A stretch of DNA of 64,000 nucleotides. Origin: Drechslerella dactyloides (Eukaryota > Ascomycota > Orbiliomycetes > Orbiliales > Orbiliaceae). Both the position numbers and the translations under genes were made by a program. The number at the start of each line of letters is the position of its first letter. Position 1 is the stretch's first letter. Below the pieces are notes generated by a model. The model did not search any database and was not told where the DNA came from. It saw only the letters and a list, made by a program, of their open reading frames with translations. The stretch lies in assembly GCA_020064725.1 (NCBI GenBank), contig JAGTWJ010000003.1:868001-932000 (forward strand). Reading direction: 5' to 3'. This document shows, one piece after another, positions 11,836 to 22,200 of the stretch.

Positions 11836-13218
11836 TTACGATGCTTCCGATTCAAGGCTTGAAGGAGAGCCTTGGTGGCTGAAGGCTGCTGATATCGGCG
11901 AGGATGCGATGTCTTCACTCTTAAGATCCTCGCTTTTAACACTAGCGGCTGCAGTTCCATTAATGGGATACAGATGACCACTGAGAATCTTGTTCATGGT
12001 GAACATATGAACTTTAGTTGTCGGGAAGACCGTTCGAAGATTCTCGTCACATATAATGTAACGCTTGTCGCTCTGGTCTTGCAGACCGTTCTCTTTGATG
12101 TACGCCCAGATACGCTTAACGGTTTCGGGACGTGAAAGCTAGACGGGACGCGTGAATTTAGCAAGAGTGACGCAGAAGACCCATAGGATCCGGACGGCTT
12201 ACCTGGGTTTCGCCGAGCAAGGTCGATAGTTGAGGTGAGAGTATAAGGGGTTGCTACGAGCGCAGATAACATCAGCTACGGCTTCTTATATGCTCTCATA
12301 CGGACGCCTTCAGGCTCTCTTACGTGGAAAGGGTTGTTCGGATTGATCTTTCTCTTCTTCTTTTCGCCGCCTTCTTCAGCTCCAGAATCGTCCGAGACGG
12401 TGGCGCTGCTCTTCTTCTTCTTGCGCGGAGCGACGACCTTTCGCTTCGCGGCAGTCGATCTAGAAGGACGGTCCTGTGAGTTCCATTCGGCCTGAAGTTT
12501 TGCAGCTAAACGAGCGTCATCATCCAATGCCTGGCTAGCTACTGACTTGCGCTTTTTGGGCGGTGAGGATCCAGAATCTTCCTTCTTGATATCTTTGTCG
12601 CGGTTCTTGGCTTCCTTCTTTACAGGCTGCACATTTTCTGCGCCCTTCTCATCAAGGATGAGGTCGAACCTGGTCTTGATCAGGTCCCTGGTATCTTCCT
12701 GCAACGACGAGCTTGGTTAGCTATGTTACTAATTTCTAATTTATGCATCGGACGCGCCAGCCTGCCTTTTGTTCGAATGGTATGTCATAACCAAGTTCTT
12801 CCTGAAGCAGTCTACGGACATCTTTCGAAGTGATGGAAGCTAGGTCACTGCTCCGAAGGATCTTGTCGATGATCGGCGTGTATAGCACCGGATCGAACTC
12901 CATGGCTGCTTCGTCGGAGAGATCGGACTTTTTTGATGATTTCCTGGATACTGATGTGGTTTTGGCTGCGGTTTTCCTTGTAGCAAAGGAGCGGAAGAAG
13001 ATGCAAGCAAGTGGAAGGAAGAGAGTATTTCTAGGAGTGGCTATTGCACTATGGCTGAGCTGTAGCTGCAGATTGGCAGGCCGTGATGCTGAGTGGTAGT
13101 ATGATGTAGAAGCGCTATAGCAATCAGCTCCGAAAGAGCGGAGGCATGCAGATGCAGAAGAGACTCTCCCGCCTGCAGCAGCTCGGCAGAACGAGCGGGA
13201 GAGGGCGCTGAAAATCAA
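11836..13218 (-). CDS. DEK C-terminal + SWIB/MDM2 domain protein (Uaf30/Tri1 family)
   Basis: Four exons: first exon ending at 12766, then 12698-12324, 12253-12203 and 12138-11836. The DEK-C domain (PIIDKILRSSDLASITSKD...LLQEELGYDIPFEQK, EDTRDLIKTRFDLIL) is followed by a Lys-rich linker. The SWIB domain follows (NPFHQPLILSPQLSTLLGET, LSRPETVKRIWAYIKENGLQ, DKRYIICDENLRTVF, VHMFTMNKILSGHLYP). Yeast relatives are Uaf30 (an RNA polymerase I upstream activating factor) and Tri1. With the conservative start, Met 12903 (MEFDPVLYTP), the product has 288 residues. With the first in-frame Met, 13218, it has 393, and the extra 105 residues look like an organelle presequence. The first intron lacks a good GT donor at the expected boundary; a GC donor (12765) or a weak GT donor nine codon-bases downstream is needed. 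Function inferred from domains only. Confidence 0.82.
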
Positions 13219-14734
13219 TGCGGGCGACAGTTTGCTGATGCTCCAGCGACTGGGCGCCTTGAACTTCTTTGAAGGATATGAAGGAGGTAAAGCTCCTGCG
13301 TGTGCTCAGTCTGTTTTCAATTATGTTTGCGGAGGGAGAGTGCAGATGTCATGCACCATGCGGCAGCCTTCCAATCGGGACACGCCACTAGGTAAACCGG
13401 GGACCTAACAGAGTTTGAGCCGCACACAAAGAAGGAAAGGGCCGTGCGCGGCTTCTGAACCGGTTTAGAACGAGTTGTCGCGACTGGTCGCTGACGTGTA
13501 GATGCAGCACCGAGCTGCGAGCGAGATGTAAAGATCGGACGGACAAAGGGGAGACGGCCGGATATTGAGCGGAATGACCACTTGTCACGACTGAGCTAAT
13601 TCGGAGCGGCCAGACGCGGACTCCAGCTCGGCACGGACAACAGACGATGGAGGGCGCGGCCAGTCGGTGCCTCGGCAATCGTTGGAAGGAGCGAACAGAG
13701 AAACGGAGAAGGCAGATGAGCCCGGACGACGCGATGGTGCGGTTTTATAGAAGATGTCGGGGCGTAGGTCGGATCACACAAGCCCTTCCACGCAGCCAAA
13801 CGGTCTCACCCCGGCCAGAGAAAGATATCGTGCTGTTCTGCGACGGCGTGAAAACCACCGACCGCGACGATGCGAAGTAGAAGAATGGATAAAGGAGCGG
13901 ATGAAGTTGACGATATGACACAGTGGCCAGACAGCTGATGTTGTGGCGTCCTTCCGGCGTGACCCAGCGATGAGATCGAAGGCAGGAGGTCTGAAGCTGT
14001 ACCAAGGAGTAGAAAACGTTAGCAAGGAATGCAGCTGCCGTAAGGATATTGCACCAGGCGAGATCCGCGCGAGGCACGATTCCGAGCCGGTTGACGAGGA
14101 TACCTGAGGATACGATGCACGAGAGACGGGACTTGCTCTGAGCGGCGGTACCTGGAAAGAACCACTTCGCTGGCGCACGAGGGTGTGGGAAAAGTTCCTG
14201 TTTCTGATGCAAACCAATGCCGCTCGGTTGCATCTTCCCGAAAATGCAGGTGGCGGGCGCTCCCGGGACACCTCCCGGGACACCTCCCGCGGGCCCGGGC
14301 TCGCTTCCCGGGCCGCTTATCTAAGCAGCCCCGGGTGTCCCCCGAGGTGTCGCCCGCGGTGTCGCCCGCGGTCGTCTGCGTCGCTTAGGGCAGTCGAGCG
14401 CCACTAGCCGCCGGCCGCCCACACAAAAGCCGTTTGCCAGCTCGCCTCCAAAAATTTGCCTCGTGGAGAGCTGCTACGCCCGCCGTCAACGTCAACGTCA
14501 ACTCACGCTCCAACCCACGCACGCACATAATACACGCTCGTCCTCCATCCTCTATCCCCCTCATTTATGATCGGTACCCGGCCCGAGGCCACCTAATCAT
14601 TAGCCAGCTTCCCTACTAGGGTCTCCCCACGCACAATCACTCTTCGAATTAAACACAACATCATCATCACCTTACCCAGAGAAGCACGAACTTAGCATCT
14701 CGCAGTCGTTCTACGACTCAACCCTACCGCAACA
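13219..14734. promoter_or_regulatory. 1.5-kb divergent upstream region SWIB gene / eIF3b
   Basis: The region lies between the minus-strand SWIB gene and plus-strand eIF3b, so it contains both promoters. It includes a very GC-rich 12-bp phased inverted repeat (14260-14375, listed separately) and a short GTCAAC tandem near 14486. Minus-strand open frames of 160-170 codons at 13745-14283 overlap one another in different frames and look non-coding. Confidence 0.5.
14260..14375. repeat. GC-rich 12-bp phased inverted repeat
   Basis: Left arm: CTCCCGGGACAC at 14260-14271, repeated exactly at 14272-14283, with a third diverged copy from 14284. Right arm: GGTGTC (the reverse complement of GACACC) at 14334, 14346 and 14358, exactly 12 bp apart, with a decayed copy at about 14370. 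Between the arms lies CTTATCTAAG (about 14317-14326), a GATA-factor-like core. The arms could form a hairpin. Confidence 0.75.
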
Positions 14735-17164
14735 ATGACAGCCGACGAATTCTACGACGATGAAGAGGAGATCGACTTCTCAGGTACGCCAAGCCGATAA
14801 TGCCATCTCCCTGACACTGCTCGACAAAGGCTAACCTGCTGCGCTGCAGACCTCAGAGAGCAATATGAAGTCAAACTGGAGGAAGGTCTCGACACCTTCG
14901 TGGTCATCGATGGCCTGCCCAAGGTCCCAGAGGACAATAAGCCCAAGCTCGTCAAGTTTCTTATCAAGAGGCTCCAGAGCGTTGGCAAGACAAAAGAAGA
15001 CTCCGTGTACATGCCGATGGGTGACGACGGCCAGTCTCAAGGGTACTTCAAATCTCCCACACCTCCCTCCCCTTAACACACCCGGATGCTAACCCGCCAT
15101 CGTGATGCAGATTCGCCTTCGTCGAATTCGAAACCGCAATGCAGGCCGCACAGGCCGTCAAGAAGCTGAACGGCCTCCAGCTCGACAAGAAGCACACAAT
15201 CGCCGTCAACAAGCTCACCGACATCGAACGTTACGGCCGAGAAGGACGCATCGATGAACAGTACACCGCACCCGAGCCGGAGCCGTTCGTCGAGCAGGAA
15301 CACCTCCGCTCGTGGCTCTGCGACGAACGCACCCGCGACCAATTTGTCCTCTTCAAAAGCGACACCGTCGGTGTTTACTTCAACAACCTGAAGGAAGCTC
15401 CCGAGATGACCGTCGAGCGCCAATTCTGGACGGAATCGTTCGTCAGATGGTCGCCCCTCGGAACCTTCCTCACATCGCTGCATCCTCAGGGTGTGCAGCT
15501 TTGGGGTGGTTCCAGCTGGAAGCGTATAGCTCGATTCCCCCACCCCGCAGTCAACCTTGTCGACTTCTCGCCCAACGAACAGTATCTCGTGACCTGGTCC
15601 AACAAGCCCATCGCGTACCAGGAAGGAATGCCAGGAATGACACCGGAGGAAGACGGCAAGACCTACATAGTATGGGAGGTCAGAACCGGAAAGCTCCTCC
15701 GCTCCTTCTCACCCATCGAGAACCCACAGGAAGCAGACAAGCCGCCCAACATGCGCAAGAAGATCCAGTGGCCGCTGTTCAAGTGGACCTCCGACGACAA
15801 GTACTGCGCCAGGTGCACGCCCGGCTCACACATCTCCGTCTATGAAACCCCCAAGATGGTACTCCTCGACAAGAAATCGATCAAGCTGGAGGGTGTCATG
15901 GACTTCGAATGGTCCCCATACTCACCGTCGGAGGAGGACTCTAAGAAATCTAACAGCGAGTATCTTCTGTGCTACTGGACGCCCGAACTCGGCAATCAAA
16001 CCGCCCGTGTGGCCCTGATGTCTATCCCGTCCAAGGAGATCGTGCGAACGCGTAACTTGTTCAACGTCTCGGACTGCAAGCTGCACTGGCAGTCCGAGGG
16101 AGCCTATCTCTGCGTCAAAGTGGACCGGCACTCGAAGCGCGGCAAATCGACATTCACCAACCTCGAGTTCTTCCGGATCAAAGAGAAGAACATCCCCAAC
16201 GAGGTGATTGAGATCCAGGAAACCGTCATCAACTTCGCCTGGGAGCCCAAGGGCGATCGATTCGTCTTCATCACCGCAGGCGAGCTGCCACCTGCCGGTG
16301 CCGCCGCACCTGTACCTCCCAAGACCGCCGTCTCCTTCTACGCCCCGGAGAAGACCAAGTCCCCGCCCGTTGGCCCATTCAAGCTGATCCGCACCATCGA
16401 CAAGAAGAACAGCAACTCCATCTTTTGGTCTCCCAAGGGACGGTTCTGCCTCATCGCGACCATCAATTCGCAGCAGAGCAACGAGCTCGAATTCTGGGAC
16501 TTCGACTTTGATGGCGAGAAGAAGGAAGCCGAGAAGGATCTGGCGGCGAACCTGCAACTGATTGAGACGGTGGATCACTACGGCGTCACCGATGTCGAAT
16601 GGGATCCCTCCGGACGCTTCGTCGTCAGCAGCTCCAGTATCTGGAAGCATACAGTATGTCCACACCTTACAAACCACCATTAAATTTTAACATCGATCCC
16701 GACCCGTACGCAAAAAACAAAATGCAGTATTCAAACTAACACATACGGTGTCAAAACAGATGGAGAACGGCTACCACATGTACGACTTCAAGGGCAAGTC
16801 TCTCCGCGAAGACAACATCGACCGCTTCAAGCAGTTCGCATGGCGCCCCCGCCCCCCAACCATGCTCTCGAAAGAACAGCAGAAGCAGATCCGCAAGAAC
16901 CTACGCGAGTACAGCCGACAGTTCGACGAAACCGACTTGGCGCTCGAGTCCGAGGCCTCTGCCCACATTATCGCTGCGCGCAGACGGTTGCTCGACGAAT
17001 GGCGCGCATGGCGCGCAAAGGTCGAGGAGGAGCTCACGGAGGAGCGTGCGGAGGTTGGACTGCGGCCGTTCGGTGCGGAGGACGAGGAGGACACCGAGGG
17101 AACGAAGGTTATCGAGGAGACTGTGGAGGAGGTTATCGACGAGCGGGAGGAGGAGATCTCGTAG
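14735..17164 (+). CDS. prt1: Eukaryotic translation initiation factor 3 subunit B (eIF3b/Prt1)
   Basis: Four exons (14735-14783, 14850-15042, 15111-16653, 16760-17164) give 729 residues. After an acidic start (MTADEFYDDEEEIDFS) there is an RRM at about residues 35-125 (TFVVIDGLPKVPEDNKPKL, GFAFVEFETAMQAAQAVKKL). The large beta-propeller follows (FVRWSPLGTFLTSLHPQGVQ, LVDFSPNEQYLVTWSNKPI, YGVTDVEWDPSGRFVVSSSS), then the C-terminal helix (FKQFAWRPRPPTML) that binds eIF3i/eIF3g, and an acidic tail. eIF3b is a core scaffold of eIF3 on the 40S subunit, needed for initiator tRNA and mRNA recruitment. Length matches fungal Prt1 (about 740 residues). The first two introns cut the acidic leader and the RRM. 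The assignment is essentially certain. Confidence 0.97.
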
Positions 17165-18031
17165 GCGAGTAGAGTTGATTAAGGTGGATATCAAGGGGAT
17201 GGATATCGCCGGGGCTTTGTTGAATGGCTCTAGATGTGCATATGGCGGAAGTAGCGATGTTTACTACTATAACATAATCTTTGATACGCGCGAGAATAGC
17301 ATACTTCGTAAGATATGCATATATGGCGAACACACCTATAGCAGCCAGAATTCAAAGCTGGGCATTTTCATCCTACACTTAAAATCGTGAATCGCAGTAC
17401 CCCGGATCCTATAGACCAAAGGCGCGACCGCACGCATGGTGTGAACACAGTCCCAATGCCAGATTTGCCCGGAGATTAGGCCCAAGCTGTTGCAAAATCA
17501 AGACAGGCGCGTTGCACGCAGAGCTCCTAGATTTTTCACATGCAAGCGATTCTGGAACGTCAGGGACAAACCGAAGAACAGGCACGTACTTCTGGAAAAC
17601 AGAGAAAATGAGACATACAGGCAATGCAACTCCTACGCCCTGTACATGTACTGTGTCTGCAACCGTACCTCAAATTAAACGGAGCCTCGAAAATTCTTGG
17701 GCCGGACTTGTACTTGCCAAAACTAACGGGACGACTTGCCCACCAGTTTCGAGTTCCAACATCAGGATTAAGTGTTATTCCCGCCGCGTATTCAAGTCAA
17801 CTGAGAAATTCCATGATTGGCAGGTTGAGACGTAAATCATGTATGAAATCCGTCGAATTCGCAATCACCGCAATTAATGCGCTATGTTGCACAATAAATT
17901 CCTTTTTATCTTTTAAAAAAGTATTGGCATAAAGAAATTACTTCGTTTAAATACTTAGTATCTAGACGTGTCCATGGATCCTGGTTATATGTACATATTC
18001 GCTCCTTTATAATATATACCATATCATCGCA
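17165..18031. other. Intergenic: eIF3b 3' side and lactonase promoter
   Basis: About 0.87 kb, AT-rich toward its right end. A TTTATAATATATACC stretch ends about 15 nt before the lactonase ATG, which is close for a TATA box. No gene is seen. Confidence 0.5.
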
Positions 18032-19285
18032 ATGCTTCAAGCTCTTCTCCTTACCGCCGGCGTTGCCGCTGCCTACTCCTTACCGAACTCCAACGGTGCT
18101 CCAGTACCTCTCGCGAAAAAATGCGGCCCTTCCTCCTCCAAGATCGTCTGCATGCACAAATATGCGTCCGTCATGCCATACCACTTTTATCGCGAACCTT
18201 CAAACGGCAAAGACCCTGCTAGTGGCAACTTTGCTCAAACCAACGTTTCAGACCCATCATTTGCACAGGTGGCCGGTGCGGATATAATAGTCTACGATGA
18301 AGCCGCTCTCAAAATCCTCGGTGATAAACCATCTGTGAAGAAAATGTTTGACATTGAAAAGAAAGGCCACGAAGCTCCAGTATACGTGCCTGGTATGGAG
18401 AAGATTTTCTTCGGAGAGCCTGCAGCGCCAGCCCCGCTACACCAATTCGTTATTGACCTAAATAAGGAGCCACCGACGTTGGGGCCGCATACCTTTGACC
18501 CGCCAATCTATGCACCTAATGGAGCGACAATCAACAAGGGAAAGCTCTACTGGGCCCAAAGCGGGGGTAGCAAGACCCTTCAAGGTGGTCGCCTCGAAGC
18601 TCGACCAGGCATCGTCGCCGTAGATCCACAGACTGGAAAGTCGGAAACGATCCTCAACAACTTTTACGGTTATTATTTTAACCAGATCAACGACTTGGTT
18701 ATGGATTCCAAAGGCGACATCTGGTTCACGGACCCACAGTACGCGTGGTTCAGCAACCTCAGCGACACGCCACCAAGGCTGCAGCCATCGACATATCGCT
18801 TCAGACCGTCCACAGGGGCTGTGTCCATCGTCGAGGACACCTGCGTCCAGCCAAACGGAATAGCCATATCAGCAGACGAAAAGACCATGTACATTGCCGA
18901 CAGTGGCAGCATCAATGGCGATGTGTCAGACTCGGTACAGGCAAGGAGTGGGGTAGCGTTCAATGGTACCACGGTTGGGAGGGCGATATACGCGTATGAC
19001 ATTCTCAAAGGAAAGTTCCTTGCCAACAAGCGACCAATTTATATTGCGCAAGACTGGATTCCAGACGGTATAAAGGTGGCCACGAACGGCTATTTGGTCA
19101 CTGGTGCTGGTTTGGGTGTAGACGTCATCGACCCAGAGGAAGGAACAGTGGTGATGCGCATTCAAACAGATTTTCCAGTGCAGAACCTCGCCTTTGCGGG
19201 TAAGGATAGGAAGCAGCTATGGATGGTCGGTGTAGGTGGTGTCGCGAGAGTCACTTGGGAGTTGGAAGGGGTCAAATTGGAGTAG
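18032..19285 (+). CDS. Secreted SMP-30/gluconolactonase-like beta-propeller enzyme
   Basis: A single uninterrupted exon encodes 417 residues. The N-terminus MLQALLLTAGVAAAYSLP is a signal peptide, so the protein is probably secreted. The remainder is a six-bladed SGL/SMP-30 (LRE-like) propeller. Its hallmarks are PPIYAPNGATINKGKLYWAQ, NQINDLVMDSKGDIWFTDP (the Asn/Asp metal-site strand), CVQPNGIAISADEKTMYIAD (PNG and AD, also metal-site positions) and WIPDGIKVATNGYLVTG. Members hydrolyse sugar lactones or related cyclic esters using a divalent metal. Fungal secreted members of about 400 residues are common, but their substrate is usually unknown. It is the last gene before the large gene desert; a secreted, non-essential enzyme at such a border is typical of accessory genes (inference). 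Lack of introns contrasts with its neighbours. Confidence 0.85.
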   Translation: MLQALLLTAGVAAAYSLPNSNGAPVPLAKKCGPSSSKIVCMHKYASVMPYHFYREPSNGKDPASGNFAQTNVSDPSFAQVAGADIIVYDEAALKILGDKPSVKKMFDIEKKGHEAPVYVPGMEKIFFGEPAAPAPLHQFVIDLNKEPPTLGPHTFDPPIYAPNGATINKGKLYWAQSGGSKTLQGGRLEARPGIVAVDPQTGKSETILNNFYGYYFNQINDLVMDSKGDIWFTDPQYAWFSNLSDTPPRLQPSTYRFRPSTGAVSIVEDTCVQPNGIAISADEKTMYIADSGSINGDVSDSVQARSGVAFNGTTVGRAIYAYDILKGKFLANKRPIYIAQDWIPDGIKVATNGYLVTGAGLGVDVIDPEEGTVVMRIQTDFPVQNLAFAGKDRKQLWMVGVGGVARVTWELEGVKLE

Positions 19286-22200
19286 ATTTAAGTAGTAGGT
19301 ATAGTTAAATACATTAATGTGACGTCAAATTCATTTGCGTCTTTGTTTTCCTATCGTCTACAAATTTTAATGTAAGTGGAGTTGACATCAGTCGGCTCTT
19401 TCGAGCTTTTCTGTTTACCGAACCGGACTTGCGAGTTTCCAAGCATCCGGCTCTCCGAGCCGAGCGTATTAACCTTTCTGATTTCTACTGAAAGAATCAT
19501 CTCTATCCATTTTCTAGTGGTTTCATTATATATACTTAAGTATGTTTTAGATTTGTATATATGCAAAGCCAATTTTCTATATAAATTTCCACCTTAAATA
19601 TATTGTTTACATCGCGCACGCAGCCTTTGTAAAAAGCCTCGCAGGCCGTTGGCAGATCACCTCTGCTGTGGTTTAAGACGCTCCTCCATTCTAAAAACCC
19701 GTCAGAAACCTATCAGTATCTTCACTTTTGCAAATCTTGATTGCAGTAGGGATGCTTACAGGTTCTCGTGGTCTCCATTGGCGGTTCACTCTTGACCGGG
19801 TGCTCTATGTTATGTTGGAAAAGTGATTCAAACTTCTCCTTCATAATTTCATGCGCCAGACTCACGCTACGGCCCGTTATATATAAGGGCCGGCCACTAT
19901 CTTTACCTCAAAATGCCTTAGGGGCTTTGCGATTGTTGTATAGTCTGTTGTACACAAGATAACTGGGCTTGTCAAATATTCAACGATGTTTTGTCGGAAA
20001 ATAATCTTCTCCGTGCTGTTTTGAAGCATCTGTGAGAGCCAAGAGTTTAGAGCCTTGTGCTCTAAAATTGGACCCAGCAGATTGGTGTCCAGACACACTC
20101 CCCCTAACTTTCCTGCATCTAGGTCACTGGTCTCAATTTGGGAACCTAGCGAGTATGGGGGCTCGAGGCTTTTTCGCCGCTGTTGACGAGAATAGTCTAG
20201 GTCCATGCATAGGGGCTAGACGAAGACCGATGCCAATGGCCTGGGTTAGGCGGAGGAACTACAACGGAATAGTGACATATCGGCTCTAAGCGCCTACTCG
20301 AAGGCCAACCTTTTTAACGTATTAGCCTTTTGCTATCAAGTTCGGTAATCTTGGAGCCCCATAGAGTCTCAAACCTACTGTATCAAGTTGTTTTTGCTAA
20401 TGCAGGCTGGTTTTCACCGGTGGCTCATTCCCGACAAGATGCTTGAAATCGAATGTTCCGGTAACTGCTATAGGTAGTCTGAGACCAAAGTCTGGGGGAA
20501 GTCCAAACTGATTGGGGGGCTACTTTGGAGATATCTGGTGGATCGCAGTCTCCTGCTGCGGTGATTATATGAGGGCGGGCCATATTGTCGCCTTAAGGTG
20601 TCTCAGGGACTTTACAGCCTCGGCATTAGCGAAGCCTAGTGTCGACTTTGCTATCGTTGCATTGTCCTTTACAAGCAATACGACATGGCTCTTTAGGCGT
20701 ATTCTTCTTGATAATGTCCTTCAACCCAGGTACAAAACGTTTCGATGGTTGTATTGAAGATGCTCACATCTTCAGATTCCGCCGGAATGCAGGAATACCC
20801 CGAGTTCTGGCCCCATATAAGGACTGAAGGGCCCCATCGAGATGCTGCTGGTCTGATACATCCTGGTTCGTCGAGATGTGTATTCAACGACGGTTTGATT
20901 GGAAACGGCCTTTTCGATGCTATTTGGAAGTGTCCGAGCAAGCCCAGGGTTTTCGGGCATTCGTGCGCTCGTACGGATGGTCTGGAAGAAATTTTGCATG
21001 CTGTGTTAGCAGGGCCAAGATTTGGAAGGGAACAAGACTATCACTGAGGCGCTTACCACTGTTAACAACCGCCTTCATGTATGGAGTGTTGATTCGCCTC
21101 GCATGGAATTCGCCATCCTCAGTCTTCTAGACGAGATGCGGGATTCCAGAGGACTCCTTCACCTCCTTTATGCTGATGGATAGCTCGTCGATTGAATCTC
21201 TGTGAACACAGAAGGGGAGGTTGAATGATGAATTGCGATGGAGGATGAAAGGAAGAATCGAATGGAAAGGCGGCCGGCTACCATTTATATATGCAATCGA
21301 ACTCAACGCACTGAACAGCCTCGCTGCGCCATTTTCATTGTCATATCTACCAAGATATTTATCGGCTAATTTATGCATGAGTACTTACCTATAGGTGTAT
21401 CACACAAACGTCGGAACAAATATATAAACATAAGTTCTCAAATGAGTGCACAGCTTATTTGTGCTATATTTCTAAGGCACAAAGTTATCTACCAAAGCTA
21501 TCTAGAAGTTCATCTGGGAAACAATACTAGTTGCTGTTAACTAGGTAGTCTCGCAGCGCCGTTAATCTTCGTGCTTCAGTTTACATTCTCAACGTCGACT
21601 GGATTGGAACTCAGTCTCGAGACTTGCAAAGCCTAGCAACGGGACCCGGGAACTGAGGTCTCTTGATTATTCTGCGTTGCGGTCAGTTTTCCAACAAATG
21701 CAAACTCCTGAATTTACAAAGTAAGAACTGAGCGCCCGAGTGCACTGCACTGCACTGAGAGGATTGCATTGAGTATATTTTCTCATGACCCTGCCATCGG
21801 TTGACAAAACAAGCTCGAACGATCTATCGTTATATAGCTGAATTTCGCGTCTCCATAATATAAGTTACCTAACACGATATAGAGAGTACGGCATGGTAAT
21901 CGATATCGATAAGCTCTCGAATTCGAATTCTCATTATGCAATGGCTATATAGGGTATTTATCCTATAGACTAAGCCGCTTTAAGAACTAGCGTGAAGATA
22001 ATATTGGAAAAGTGCCCCGATAGGAAATTACCAGGTGAGACGTTCAGTGCTCTAGCAAACTAGAACTTTATAAACCATAGCTACGCTACCATACGCATAC
22101 CATGGCACCGTAGAGCAGGCCTCGGAATAACGTTCCGCCTTAGCTCTCTAACGCCGTCATGCTGACAGGTTATCCTGAGCCTGGCTTGCAATTGGAATGT

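Noticed and set aside
13745..14283. Two long minus-strand frames upstream of eIF3b
   Set aside because: They overlap each other in different registers and have no conserved-looking segments; more likely promoter DNA.
15922..16680. 252-codon minus-strand frame inside eIF3b
   Set aside because: Antisense shadow of the conserved eIF3b propeller.
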